A DNA stretch of 64,000 nt from Myroides oncorhynchi (GTDB lineage Bacteria; Bacteroidota; Bacteroidia; Flavobacteriales; Flavobacteriaceae). The position numbers and the translations under genes are program-made. The notes under the pieces are model-generated. The model saw only the letters and a list, made by a program, of their open reading frames with translations, was not told the DNA's origin and searched no databases. Below are positions 35,477 to 43,903 of the stretch, one piece after another (the stretch's first letter is position 1; each line of letters begins with the position of its first letter). Location of the stretch: contig NZ_JAJJMP010000001.1 in NCBI RefSeq assembly GCF_020905415.1, positions 2,305,501 through 2,369,500 on the forward strand, written 5' to 3'.

Positions 35477-35504
35477 AGAGATACTTCAATGACGAAGTAT
35501 CTCT
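35477..35504 (-). terminator. Terminator of the lpxK-punA operon
   Basis: An 11-bp perfect stem (AGAGATACTTC with GAAGTATCTCT), loop AATGAC. On the minus strand it is followed by T8. Confidence 0.9.
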
Positions 35505-35530
35505 AAAAATTACATTATAAAAAAAACTAA

Positions 35531-36343
35531 TTACATAGTCTTAATTAACTCATTGATTAGCTCACGAGCAACAGGTTCTGCGGCTCCTACAGCTTTAAGA
35601 ACATCCTCATGGTGAGCTTCTACGATACCTTCTTCATTCCCCATATCAGAGATAACAGAGATACCGAATACTTTCATCTCCATGTGGCGTGCTACGATTA
35701 CCTCAGGTACAGTAGACATACCTACACAGTCGGCACCTACGATACGCACCATCTTATATTCAGCTAGTGTTTCAAAAGTAGGACCTTGTAGTCCGTAGTA
35801 TACTCCTTGTTTAATATCGAAGTTTTTAGCTTTAGCTATTTCTTGTGCTTTCTTAACTAATGTTCCAGTATATGCATCATTCATATTAACAAATCGAGGA
35901 CCGAAGCGCTCGTCATTATGACCTCTTAATGGGTGGTCAGGGAATGCGTTGATATGATCTGTGATAATCATAATATCACCTACTTTAAAAGAAGGGTTAA
36001 CTCCTCCAGAAGCATTAGATACAATAAGAGTTTCTACTCCCATGTATTTCATTACTCGGATAGGAAATACAGTTTTAGCCATTTCATAACCTTCATAGTA
36101 ATGGAAGCGTCCTTGCATAGCTACGACTTTCTTATCACCAATAGTACCAAAAATTAAAGCTCCCTTATGCCCTTTAACAGTAGATACTGGGAAGTTAGGA
36201 ATTTCTGAATAAGGAATTTCATGCTCGATTTTAATATCAGCAGTTAGGTTTCCTAATCCTGAACCTAGAACAATTCCAATTTCAGGTTTGAATTGTGTTT
36301 TTTCAATTAAATACTTAACCGTTTCTTGTACTTGATCCCACAT
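35531..36343 (-). CDS. punA: Purine-nucleoside phosphorylase (trimeric, class I)
   Basis: 270 residues. It cleaves inosine/guanosine and deoxy forms with phosphate in purine salvage. Motifs: GIVLGSGLGNLTADIKIEHE (phosphate loop), GHKGALIFGTIGDKKVVAMQ then GRFHYYEGYEMAKTVFPIRV, SNASGGVNPSFKVGD, and GADCVGMSTVPEVIVARHME near the base-binding site. Length is standard. Its first 29 bases overlap the end of lpxK in another frame, so the two are co-transcribed and probably translationally coupled. Confidence 0.95.
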   Translation of the reverse strand: MWDQVQETVKYLIEKTQFKPEIGIVLGSGLGNLTADIKIEHEIPYSEIPNFPVSTVKGHKGALIFGTIGDKKVVAMQGRFHYYEGYEMAKTVFPIRVMKYMGVETLIVSNASGGVNPSFKVGDIMIITDHINAFPDHPLRGHNDERFGPRFVNMNDAYTGTLVKKAQEIAKAKNFDIKQGVYYGLQGPTFETLAEYKMVRIVGADCVGMSTVPEVIVARHMEMKVFGISVISDMGNEEGIVEAHHEDVLKAVGAAEPVARELINELIKTM

Positions 36344-37340
36344 AGTTTAAAATTGTTTTGTCAAACTCCTCATGCTTGTTTAAAAAGGAGGTTTGAATTG
36401 GTAAATAATATAATTTGTCTGATGGGATTAATCCGTTTAATCGAACATAATCTTTCTCAGTGGTAATAATCTTATTCTCTTTTGCTTTGCTCAAAATTAA
36501 TTCAATATCAGCAGACGAAAAATGATGATGGTCAGGAAATGTTAAACAAATCGTTTCTTCACATTTTAAATGATCAAAAAAGCTTTGTGGTTTAGCGATA
36601 CCTGCAACCATTAAAAACTCTTCATTTCTCAACTGTTCTATTGTTATTGAATCAGACTTTGAATATGCAAGTTTACTGAATTCAATATACGTAAAAAAAG
36701 ACAATTGTCCCGTTTTAAGTTTTAATTTATTATTGATTACTTTCTGATTATCAGTAGATAAGTTTGCTGGGCATTTTGTAATAATGATTATATCAGCTCT
36801 ACTTGCTCCTCTACGAGACTCTCTTAGGTTGCCTGTTGGCAGCATATAGTCATTGTAATAAGGCTCATCATAAGTTGTTAATAATATATTGAACCCTCCT
36901 TTTACAGCTAAGTGCTGATAAGCATCGTCAAGCACGATAGCTTGGGTATTGCTTTTACGTTTAAGGATATTTTGGATACCGTTTACTCTTTTTGCATCCA
37001 CAGCTACACTTATGTTATCAAATTTGTGATGATATTGGAATGGTTCATCGCCGATCTGTTCCATTGTTGTATTTTGATCCGCAAGGAAAAAACCTTCACT
37101 CTTGCGTTTATACCCTCTACTTAATGTTGCAATTTGATATTCATCTTTTAGTAATCGAATGATATATTCTACCATTGGTGTTTTGCCAGTACCACCGACA
37201 CTTAAGTTGCCAACGACAATAGTAGGTATAGAGAAGGATGTGCGCTTAAATACATTTATAAAATAAAGATAATTGCGCAGTGAAGTTATGCCTCCATATA
37301 GGATAGCAAAAGGGAAAAGTAATTTTCGCAGTAATTCCAT
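36315..37340 (-). CDS. lpxK: Tetraacyldisaccharide 4'-kinase LpxK
   Basis: 341 residues. It phosphorylates the lipid A disaccharide precursor at the inner-membrane face. An N-terminal membrane-associating segment (LLRKLLFPFAILYGGITSLR) precedes the P-loop VGNLSVGGTGKTPMVEYII. ISVAVDAKRVNGIQNILKRK and VLDDAYQHLAVKGGFNILLT are also LpxK hallmarks, followed by GNLRESRRGASRADIIIITK. Length fits. The gene diverges from Nif3 with 95 bases between the starts, and overlaps punA by 29 bases. Confidence 0.93.
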   Translation of the reverse strand: MELLRKLLFPFAILYGGITSLRNYLYFINVFKRTSFSIPTIVVGNLSVGGTGKTPMVEYIIRLLKDEYQIATLSRGYKRKSEGFFLADQNTTMEQIGDEPFQYHHKFDNISVAVDAKRVNGIQNILKRKSNTQAIVLDDAYQHLAVKGGFNILLTTYDEPYYNDYMLPTGNLRESRRGASRADIIIITKCPANLSTDNQKVINNKLKLKTGQLSFFTYIEFSKLAYSKSDSITIEQLRNEEFLMVAGIAKPQSFFDHLKCEETICLTFPDHHHFSSADIELILSKAKENKIITTEKDYVRLNGLIPSDKLYYLPIQTSFLNKHEEFDKTILNYVGSSTRNG

Positions 37341-37435
37341 AAGACGAAATTACTATATTTTTTATCTTTGAGAAAATTATATCTTAAATCTCCAGAATGG
37401 ATGTAAGATATAGACTCGTTATAAAATTAGAAGAA
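37341..37435. promoter_or_regulatory. Divergent promoter region of lpxK and the Nif3 gene
   Basis: On the plus strand TATCTTTG (about 37363-37370) is a consensus -7 box for the Nif3 gene. On the minus strand TAATTTCG, one base off consensus, ends 4 bases before the lpxK ATG, suggesting a very short lpxK leader. Confidence 0.55.
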
Positions 37436-38530
37436 ATGAAATTAAGAGAGGTTATTCCAGTATTAGAAGAAATGACGCCATTGTCTTATGCAGAAGGCTT
37501 TGATAATGTAGGGTTATTAGTAGGTGATTATAATCAGGAGGTTACAGGTATTCTAGTATGTCATGATGCTTTAGAAGCTGTTATTGAGGAAGCTATTGAG
37601 AGAAAGTGTAATATGGTAGTGTGTTTTCACCCTATTATATTCTCTGGAATGAAGAAAATAACGGGTAAGAGTTATGTAGAACGCGCTGTAATTAAGGCAA
37701 TAAAGAATGATATTGCTATTTATGCGATTCATACGGCTTTAGATAATCATCAAGATGGAGTGAACAAGATATTCTGTGATACATTAGGAATAGGTAATAC
37801 AAGTATATTAATCCCCAAGGCGAGTTATATTCAAAAGCTGATTACTTACGCACCTCGAGAGAATGCAGAAGAGGTTAGACAGGCACTGTTTAATGCTGGA
37901 GCAGGGGCAATAGGTAACTATGATTTGTGTAGTTTTACTTCTGAAGGAAGTGGGAGTTTTAGGGGAAATGAGAAGAGTACACCTGTTATAGGCCAAGCGT
38001 TGAATTATAAAGAAGTAGAAGAAGTGAAAGTAGAAGTGGTCTTTGAGAAACACTTACAAGGTAAGATTTTAAAGGCTTTATTTGCTTTAGATTTTTATGA
38101 AGAGAAAGCTTACGAAATATATAATCTTGAGAATAAACTTCAGAATGTAGGAATGGGAATGATCGGTGAGTTAGCAGAAGAGATGGATGAGGTAGCATTT
38201 TTACAGATGGTTAAGGAGAAGACAGGTACAGGAGGTATTAGACATAGCGCTCTGTTAGATAAGAAAATAAAAAGGGTAGCTGTATTAGGAGGATCTGGTA
38301 GTTTTGCTATAAGTAGTGCATTGTCACAAAAAGCAGATGCATTTATCACATCAGATTTGAAATATCATGACTTTTATCAAGCTGAAAGCCAAATAGTTTT
38401 AGCTGATATAGGTCATTTTGAAAGTGAAAGGTATACAAAAAATTATATAACAGAGTTTCTTTCAAAAAAAATAACTACTTTTGCAGTTATTTTATCAACA
38501 GTAAATACGAATCCAGTTAACTACTTATAA
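37436..38530 (+). CDS. Nif3-like dinuclear metal centre hexameric protein
   Basis: 364 residues from the preferred start MKLREVIPVLEEMTPLSYAE; an in-frame ATG at 37397 would add 13 residues that do not fit the family. Metal-ligand motifs: FHPIIFSGMKKIT, AIHTALDNHQDGVNK and ADIGHFESERY near the C terminus. A middle insertion of about 120 residues (KLITYAPRENAEEVRQALFN) forms the extra domain of the long Nif3 forms. The family is called GTP cyclohydrolase I type 2 in databases, but its true reaction is uncertain. Its TAA overlaps the next ATG (TAATG). Confidence 0.9.
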   Translation: MKLREVIPVLEEMTPLSYAEGFDNVGLLVGDYNQEVTGILVCHDALEAVIEEAIERKCNMVVCFHPIIFSGMKKITGKSYVERAVIKAIKNDIAIYAIHTALDNHQDGVNKIFCDTLGIGNTSILIPKASYIQKLITYAPRENAEEVRQALFNAGAGAIGNYDLCSFTSEGSGSFRGNEKSTPVIGQALNYKEVEEVKVEVVFEKHLQGKILKALFALDFYEEKAYEIYNLENKLQNVGMGMIGELAEEMDEVAFLQMVKEKTGTGGIRHSALLDKKIKRVAVLGGSGSFAISSALSQKADAFITSDLKYHDFYQAESQIVLADIGHFESERYTKNYITEFLSKKITTFAVILSTVNTNPVNYL

Positions 38531-39312
38531 TGATGACAAAGAAAAAAGAATTAACAGTAGAAGAGAAGTTAAGAGCACTATATGACCTGCAATTGATTGA
38601 CTCAAGAATTGACGAAATCAGAAATATGAGAGGAGAACTGCCTCTTGAAGTTGAAGATCTACAAGATGAGGTTGCTGGACTAAACAAGCGTTTAGAGAAA
38701 TCAAACATAGACTTAAGTAATATTGAAACGAGCATCAAGGATAAAAAAGCTGCTATTGAGGAGTTTAAAGCTGCTATCGTAAAATATACTGAGCAACAAA
38801 ATGAGGTAAAAAACAATAGAGAGTTTAACTCATTAGAAAAAGAGATAGAATTCCAAAAGTTAGAAATTGAACTTGCTGAGAAACACATTAAAGAAATGAA
38901 AGTTAGCATCGAGTTCAAAAAGACTTCTATCTCAGAAACGGACACAAAATTAAATGCTAGAAAAGAGCATTTAGGACATAAAGAAGCTGAATTAAATAGC
39001 ATTATGTCTGAAACAGAACGTGAAGAGAAGATATTGTTAGAAAAATCAGAAGAATTCAAACAAGATATCGAAGATCGCTTATTAGTAGCTTATACTAGAA
39101 TTAGAAATGGAGTACGTAATGGTTTAGCAGTAGTGTCTATTGAGCGTGGAGCATCAGGAGGATCATACTTCACTATTCCACCACAAACTCAAGTAGAGAT
39201 AGCTGCTCGTAAGAAGATAATTACGGATGAGCACAGTGGACGTATTTTAGTTGATAGTGCATTAGCTGAAGAAGAAAGAGAAAAAATTGAAGCTATTATA
39301 GCAAAATTGTAA
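38530..39312 (+). CDS. Coiled-coil protein of the C4 zinc-ribbon (DUF164) family, lacking the zinc cysteines
   Basis: 260 residues: a long antiparallel coiled coil (about 30-175), then the domain corresponding to a C4 zinc ribbon. Where relatives carry CxxC pairs, this protein reads ERGASGGSYFTIPPQTQVEI and KKIITDEHSGRILVDSALA, so all four cysteines are replaced while the surrounding IPPQ and HSGRILVD survive. Zinc cannot be bound by this site. It overlaps the Nif3 gene by one base, a pairing common in bacteria, and is probably coupled in translation. Function unknown. Confidence 0.85.
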   Translation: MMTKKKELTVEEKLRALYDLQLIDSRIDEIRNMRGELPLEVEDLQDEVAGLNKRLEKSNIDLSNIETSIKDKKAAIEEFKAAIVKYTEQQNEVKNNREFNSLEKEIEFQKLEIELAEKHIKEMKVSIEFKKTSISETDTKLNARKEHLGHKEAELNSIMSETEREEKILLEKSEEFKQDIEDRLLVAYTRIRNGVRNGLAVVSIERGASGGSYFTIPPQTQVEIAARKKIITDEHSGRILVDSALAEEEREKIEAIIAKL

Positions 39313-39352
39313 TATCAGGAAGCCTCTTATATAAGAGGCTTTTTTTATTTAT

Positions 39353-40183
39353 ATGATAAAGAGTATAGGTTTTTTAGTTAATTTGATTTCTTTGTTTTCG
39401 CTTCAAAGTGCTAGATCGATTGCTTATAAATTATTCTCTACACCTCGTACAGGTAAACTTAAAGCCAATAAGCCACCTGTTTTTTTAGCACAATCTAACC
39501 GGTCTAGTTTTGTTTTTAATGGTTTGACTATACAATGTTATCTATGGAATAATGAGAATAGCACTTTACCTATTGTTATGTTGTTTCACGGTTGGGAGAG
39601 TAATGCGAGTCGATGGGAACAGATGATTACTTATTTTGGTATTGAGTTTCGATATATTTGTATTGATTCTATGGGATTGGGACTAAGTGGAGGAAGCAAC
39701 CTTAGTGTGATTGATTATTCACGACTTATGGATGTCTGTTTAACCAAGTATCAACCTGACTACGTTGTATCACATTCTTTAGGAGCATTTGCACTGCTAC
39801 ACCAATTGAGTGTAGGTCAATATCCTTTTATTAAGAAAGCTATTTTGATGGGGTGCTTAGATAAGTTTCAAGGTGTTATAGATAATTATAATAATTTACT
39901 TGGATATAGAGAGTCGTTGAAGAATAACTTGTTGGTCTATCTAGAGTCTTTGATAAATATGAAGATGGATCAGTATGCAAGCCGTTATTTTATTAAAGAG
40001 ATAGCTACAGATGTTCTAATAATACATGATAAAAATGATGAGGCAGTTGTGCTAGACGAATGTACGGTATTTCATCAGGAGGCTAGAGATAGGGGGATAG
40101 AGGTGTTTTATACACAGGGATTTGGACATTCTGTGCAAGATCCTATTGTGTTCGATAAAATCTTAACGTATTTTAAAAAGTAG
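39353..40183 (+). CDS. Alpha/beta hydrolase (cytoplasmic)
   Basis: 276 residues. The oxyanion region is VMLFHGWESNASRWEQMITY, the acid-preceding strand DSMGLGLSGG, and the nucleophile elbow VVSHSLGAFALLHQ with Ser at residue 142. A later Asp (LIIHDKNDEAV) and His (GFGHSVQD) complete the triad. No true signal peptide, although the first 20 residues are hydrophobic. Substrate unknown. Confidence 0.85.
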   Translation: MIKSIGFLVNLISLFSLQSARSIAYKLFSTPRTGKLKANKPPVFLAQSNRSSFVFNGLTIQCYLWNNENSTLPIVMLFHGWESNASRWEQMITYFGIEFRYICIDSMGLGLSGGSNLSVIDYSRLMDVCLTKYQPDYVVSHSLGAFALLHQLSVGQYPFIKKAILMGCLDKFQGVIDNYNNLLGYRESLKNNLLVYLESLINMKMDQYASRYFIKEIATDVLIIHDKNDEAVVLDECTVFHQEARDRGIEVFYTQGFGHSVQDPIVFDKILTYFKK

Positions 40184-40221
40184 TAATAAGGAGCGATTGT
40201 TTTATAGCTAATAAAAAAAGC

Positions 40222-40229
40222 TAATTTTG
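40222..40229 (+). promoter_or_regulatory. -7 promoter element TAATTTTG directly before the rluF-like gene
   Basis: A consensus TAnnTTTG box ending 4 bases before the ATG at 40234, predicting a leaderless transcript. Confidence 0.65.
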
Positions 40230-40233
40230 TAGC

Positions 40234-41187
40234 ATGGAAAAAACACAAACACGTTTAAATAAATATTTGTCTGAAGTAGGATTCTGTTCTCGTAGAGAAG
40301 CGGACAAATTGATTGATGAAGGAAGAGTGACTGTTAATGGTGTTATACCAGAGATGGGTACTAAGGTATCAGAAGACGACGAAATATGCGTTAACGGACA
40401 GTTGATAGTTAATAAACAAGAGAAGAATATTTATTTAGCATTCTATAAACCTGTGGGAATAGAATGTACAACAAATACTACCGTACGCGATAATATTGTT
40501 GATTATATCAATTATCCTACACGTATTTTCCCAATAGGAAGGTTAGATAAGGATAGTGAAGGATTAATTCTGATGACTAATGATGGTGATATTGTAAATA
40601 AGATATTACGTCAAAAGAACAATCACGAGAAAGAATATATAGTAACGGTTAACAAACCTCTTACAGATCGCTTTATTCAACGTATGGGAGCTGGGGTACC
40701 TATCTTAGATACAGTAACTAAGAAGTGTCGTGTAGAAGCTATCAGTAAGACAGTGTTTCGAATATTTTTAACGCAAGGATTGAATAGACAGATTCGTCGT
40801 ATGTGTGAGTATTTTGATTATGATGTAGTCGCTCTAAAGCGTATTCGTATTATTAATATTTCGCTAGATGTATCTGTAGGAACATATAGAAATTTAAAGC
40901 AGGAAGAGTTAGACGAGCTTAATCGTCTAATAGAGCCTTCTGTGATGACTGAAGAGGCTAGCTTAAATAGAAATGAAGAGAGTCAGCAGAGTATCCGCCG
41001 TCGTATGACTACAGGTAAAGATTCTGGTAGACGAGATAGTAATGGTAAGTATTCTAATAGACGTGATGCTAATAATAGTAATGATAGACGTCCTAAGCGA
41101 AATTTCGATAGAGAAAAAAATGACAGTACCAACAAACCTAAAGAAGTAAAGAACGAAAGATTAAGAAATAGAAGGAGAGAGAACTAA
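40234..41187 (+). CDS. rluF: RluB/E/F-type 23S rRNA pseudouridine synthase with basic tail
   Basis: 317 residues. An S4-like RNA-binding domain comes first (TRLNKYLSEVGFCSRREADK, DEGRVTVNGV), then the RsuA/RluF catalytic domain with FPIGRLDKDSEGLILMTNDG (catalytic Asp in GRLD) and LTQGLNRQIRRMCEYFDYDV. The last 80 residues are an Arg/Asn/Lys/Ser-rich, probably disordered tail (SIRRRMTTGKDSGRRDSNGK and similar). RluF is the nearest match by length and motif, but RluB/RluE cannot be excluded. A terminator overlaps its stop codon. Confidence 0.85.
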   Translation: MEKTQTRLNKYLSEVGFCSRREADKLIDEGRVTVNGVIPEMGTKVSEDDEICVNGQLIVNKQEKNIYLAFYKPVGIECTTNTTVRDNIVDYINYPTRIFPIGRLDKDSEGLILMTNDGDIVNKILRQKNNHEKEYIVTVNKPLTDRFIQRMGAGVPILDTVTKKCRVEAISKTVFRIFLTQGLNRQIRRMCEYFDYDVVALKRIRIINISLDVSVGTYRNLKQEELDELNRLIEPSVMTEEASLNRNEESQQSIRRRMTTGKDSGRRDSNGKYSNRRDANNSNDRRPKRNFDREKNDSTNKPKEVKNERLRNRRREN

Positions 41188-41198
41188 TTAGGTTCTCT
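41178..41198 (+). terminator. Terminator overlapping the rluF stop codon
   Basis: Stem AGAGAAC with GTTCTCT (7 bp) with the stop codon in the loop, then T7. Confidence 0.8.
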
Positions 41199-41270
41199 TT
41201 TTTTATTTGTAATAGTATCTACTGTTATTTTATTTAGAATTAATAAGTTTAAAAAGTGCAATTTGAGTAT

Positions 41271-41300
41271 AAAGTCAGAATTATATGTAATTCTGACTTT
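41271..41300 (+). terminator. Second hairpin terminator in the intergenic region
   Basis: A 13-bp perfect stem (AAAGTCAGAATTA with TAATTCTGACTTT), 4-base loop, then T-rich sequence. It may back up the rluF terminator and insulate the receptor gene. Confidence 0.8.
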
Positions 41301-41531
41301 TTTTGTTTATAAAAGTTATTAGGTAATAAAATGTGAATTTTGCTAAAGTATTGAATGTTGTTATGTTTTGTTTTTAGGTTATTATCATGACGTTTATTGG
41401 CATTAAATTTATGCTATTTATATTTATTCTAAGTTATTGTGATAGTTTGGTTGTAAGTAAATATATTTGCAATTAATTTATAATAAATCTAAATAATATA
41501 ATTACTAACATAACATTAAGTTCTTAGAACA
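41301..41531 (+). promoter_or_regulatory. Upstream region of the TonB receptor
   Basis: No coding frame is visible. A consensus -7 box TATATTTG lies at 41462-41469, giving a leader of about 55-60 bases before the ATG at 41532. I see no recognisable Fur box, though a degenerate one cannot be excluded by eye. Confidence 0.5.
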
Positions 41532-43874
41532 ATGAAACACTATTTACTATTAATTTTTGCAATTTTTAATATAGGTCAGTTTACTTCTTTTGCACAAGAT
41601 AAACCAGTTATTATTTCTGGAGTTGTAGAAGATGCGAATGGCAAACCTATTGATTATGCTACAGTCAGCTTATTAGATACTCATCATAGTGAGTTAACAG
41701 ATAATAAAGGACGATATATTATTAAAGCAAAAAAACATGGGAAGTACAAATTAGTTGTACAACATGTCAGTTATGAATCTAAAGAGTACGCATTTGAAAT
41801 TAACGCAGAAGAAAGTATAACACATAACTTCAAGCTTGAGACAAACAATTCTTTCTTAGATAATGTAGTACTACAAGTAAAAAAACCTATTGAGAAAGTT
41901 AGAGAATCTGCTTATAACGTAGTAGCTATAGATGCTAAACCACTGTATAATACTTCGTTAGATGTAGCTGGGGCATTAGATAGGGTGTCTGGAGTGAAAG
42001 TGCGTAAAGACGGCGGGGAAGGATCTGACTATAACTTTTCGATGAATGGATTTAGTGGTAAACACATTCGATTTTTTATAGATGGTGTACCTATGGAAGG
42101 TTTTGGTAGTGAGTTTAAAATAAACAACTTACCTATCACTATGGTAGATAGAATCGAAGTATATAAAGGGGTAGTACCTGTGGAGTTTGGATCTGATGCT
42201 TTAGGTGGAGTGGTGAATATTATCACGAATAAATCTAAAGAGACTAAAATAGATGCTTCATTTACTACAGGTTCATTCCATACATACAAGAGTCATTTAA
42301 ATGTAAGTAAAGCATTTAATAATGGTATTGTGGTTCAGTTAAATGCTTTTCAGAACTACTCAGATAATGATTATAAAGTATTAGTTCCTGTGGTAGATCT
42401 ACAGTCAGGGGTTTATTCTAAAGAAAAGCAATGGGTAAGACGTTTTAATGACCGATTCCAAACTGCTACTGTAGTCGCTAAAGTAGGTGTGGTAGATAAG
42501 TCTTATGCTGATCGCTTGATGCTTGGGTTTACTTATGGAGAAGGAAAACGAGGTGTACAGACAGGGACTATCATGGAGAAGGTGTTTGGAGATAAGAAAC
42601 GTCGTTCTGTAACACTTATGCCTTCATTAGAGTATAGTAAGAAGAATCTATTTATAGATGGATTAGATGTAAGTATTACATCAAATTATAATGGAGGGTA
42701 TAATCAAAATATAGATACCTCTTCTTATAAATATAACTGGGCAGGTGAACGTATCAAAACGTTAAAACAAGGTGAGTCTGGAGGAGGACCTTCTATGACT
42801 AAGTTCTATGATCATAATGGTTCAACGACTTTTAATGTAAATTATAAATTAAATGACAAGCACTCATTTAGTTTTAATGATGTGATGTACTACTTCAACA
42901 GAAAGACAAAAGACCCATTAGCTGTAAAAGAAACTCAATCAGAAAAGAACAGTGAGATAAAAAGAAGTAGTTTTAAAAATATTGTGGCACTGTCTTATCG
43001 CTATAATATTTTAGATAATCTGAATGTATCTCTATTCGGTAAACACTACAGTATCAAACATACTTATCAAAGTGAAAGCACTAAAGTAGATAAGACGGGA
43101 TATGGTATCGCTGCTACATACCTGTGGAAAGATCTACAGTTCAAGGCTTCTTATGAAAATACATTTAGACTTCCTACTGATAGTGAATTGTTTGGAGATG
43201 GAGACTTAGTATGGGGGAATACAGGTCTAAAACCAGAGCAAGGTAAAAACTATAACCTTAATATAAGTTACTCTGGTGTAATTAATAAAATACATGCAGT
43301 ATTCGTTGATGTAGGTTTTGTATATAGAGACACGAAAGATTATATCCGTAGTAACCCTTATGGATCAGGATCTCGTGCAACAAGTGTAAATATCGGTGGA
43401 GTAGAGAGTTATGGTATTAATGTGGAAGCTCGTTATACTTATAATGACTTTATTTATGCTGGAGGAAGTTTGACTTCTCAAAATATTAGAAGTAAACAGA
43501 AGTATACTATTGGTGATTATGGAGTAGAGAATCCATATTATAATGAGAGAATTCCTAATGAGCCTTATTTCTTCGGGTCAACAGATGTGGGGATCATCAT
43601 TAAAGATTTAGGAAAGAAAAATAACAATTTAAATATAGGATATAACCTTCGCTATATAGATCATTATAGTTATGATTTTAAAGGAATCGGTGAAGACCCT
43701 ATATGGATTCCATCTCAAGCTGTGCATGATCTAAGTGCTTCATACAGTTTATTTAATAATAAAATACACTTGACAGCAGAGGCAAATAACCTATTCGATA
43801 AACTAGCTTATGATAACTATAGTTTTCAAAAACCAGGAAGAAACTTCATGTTTAAAATACGCTATACATACTAA
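41532..43874 (+). CDS. TonB-dependent receptor with carboxypeptidase-like domain (XusA-like)
   Basis: 780 residues. A signal peptide (MKHYLLLIFAIFNIGQFTSF) is followed by a carboxypeptidase-regulatory-like domain at about 28-115 (VEDANGKPIDYATVSLLDTH). The plug follows at about 125-235 (YNVVAIDAKPLYNTSLDVAG; FIDGVPMEGF; IEVYKGVVPVEFGSDALGG), and then a 22-strand-type barrel ending in FKIRYTY. The plug ending VVNIITNK is the classic form of TonB receptors. The DUF4374 lipoprotein gene begins 29 bases downstream. The pair resembles XusA-XusB, the Bacteroides ferric enterobactin uptake system, so siderophore import is the leading hypothesis. Confidence 0.87.
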   Translation: MKHYLLLIFAIFNIGQFTSFAQDKPVIISGVVEDANGKPIDYATVSLLDTHHSELTDNKGRYIIKAKKHGKYKLVVQHVSYESKEYAFEINAEESITHNFKLETNNSFLDNVVLQVKKPIEKVRESAYNVVAIDAKPLYNTSLDVAGALDRVSGVKVRKDGGEGSDYNFSMNGFSGKHIRFFIDGVPMEGFGSEFKINNLPITMVDRIEVYKGVVPVEFGSDALGGVVNIITNKSKETKIDASFTTGSFHTYKSHLNVSKAFNNGIVVQLNAFQNYSDNDYKVLVPVVDLQSGVYSKEKQWVRRFNDRFQTATVVAKVGVVDKSYADRLMLGFTYGEGKRGVQTGTIMEKVFGDKKRRSVTLMPSLEYSKKNLFIDGLDVSITSNYNGGYNQNIDTSSYKYNWAGERIKTLKQGESGGGPSMTKFYDHNGSTTFNVNYKLNDKHSFSFNDVMYYFNRKTKDPLAVKETQSEKNSEIKRSSFKNIVALSYRYNILDNLNVSLFGKHYSIKHTYQSESTKVDKTGYGIAATYLWKDLQFKASYENTFRLPTDSELFGDGDLVWGNTGLKPEQGKNYNLNISYSGVINKIHAVFVDVGFVYRDTKDYIRSNPYGSGSRATSVNIGGVESYGINVEARYTYNDFIYAGGSLTSQNIRSKQKYTIGDYGVENPYYNERIPNEPYFFGSTDVGIIIKDLGKKNNNLNIGYNLRYIDHYSYDFKGIGEDPIWIPSQAVHDLSASYSLFNNKIHLTAEANNLFDKLAYDNYSFQKPGRNFMFKIRYTY

Positions 43875-43903
43875 ATTACTAATCTATAATAAATACAATT
43901 AAA

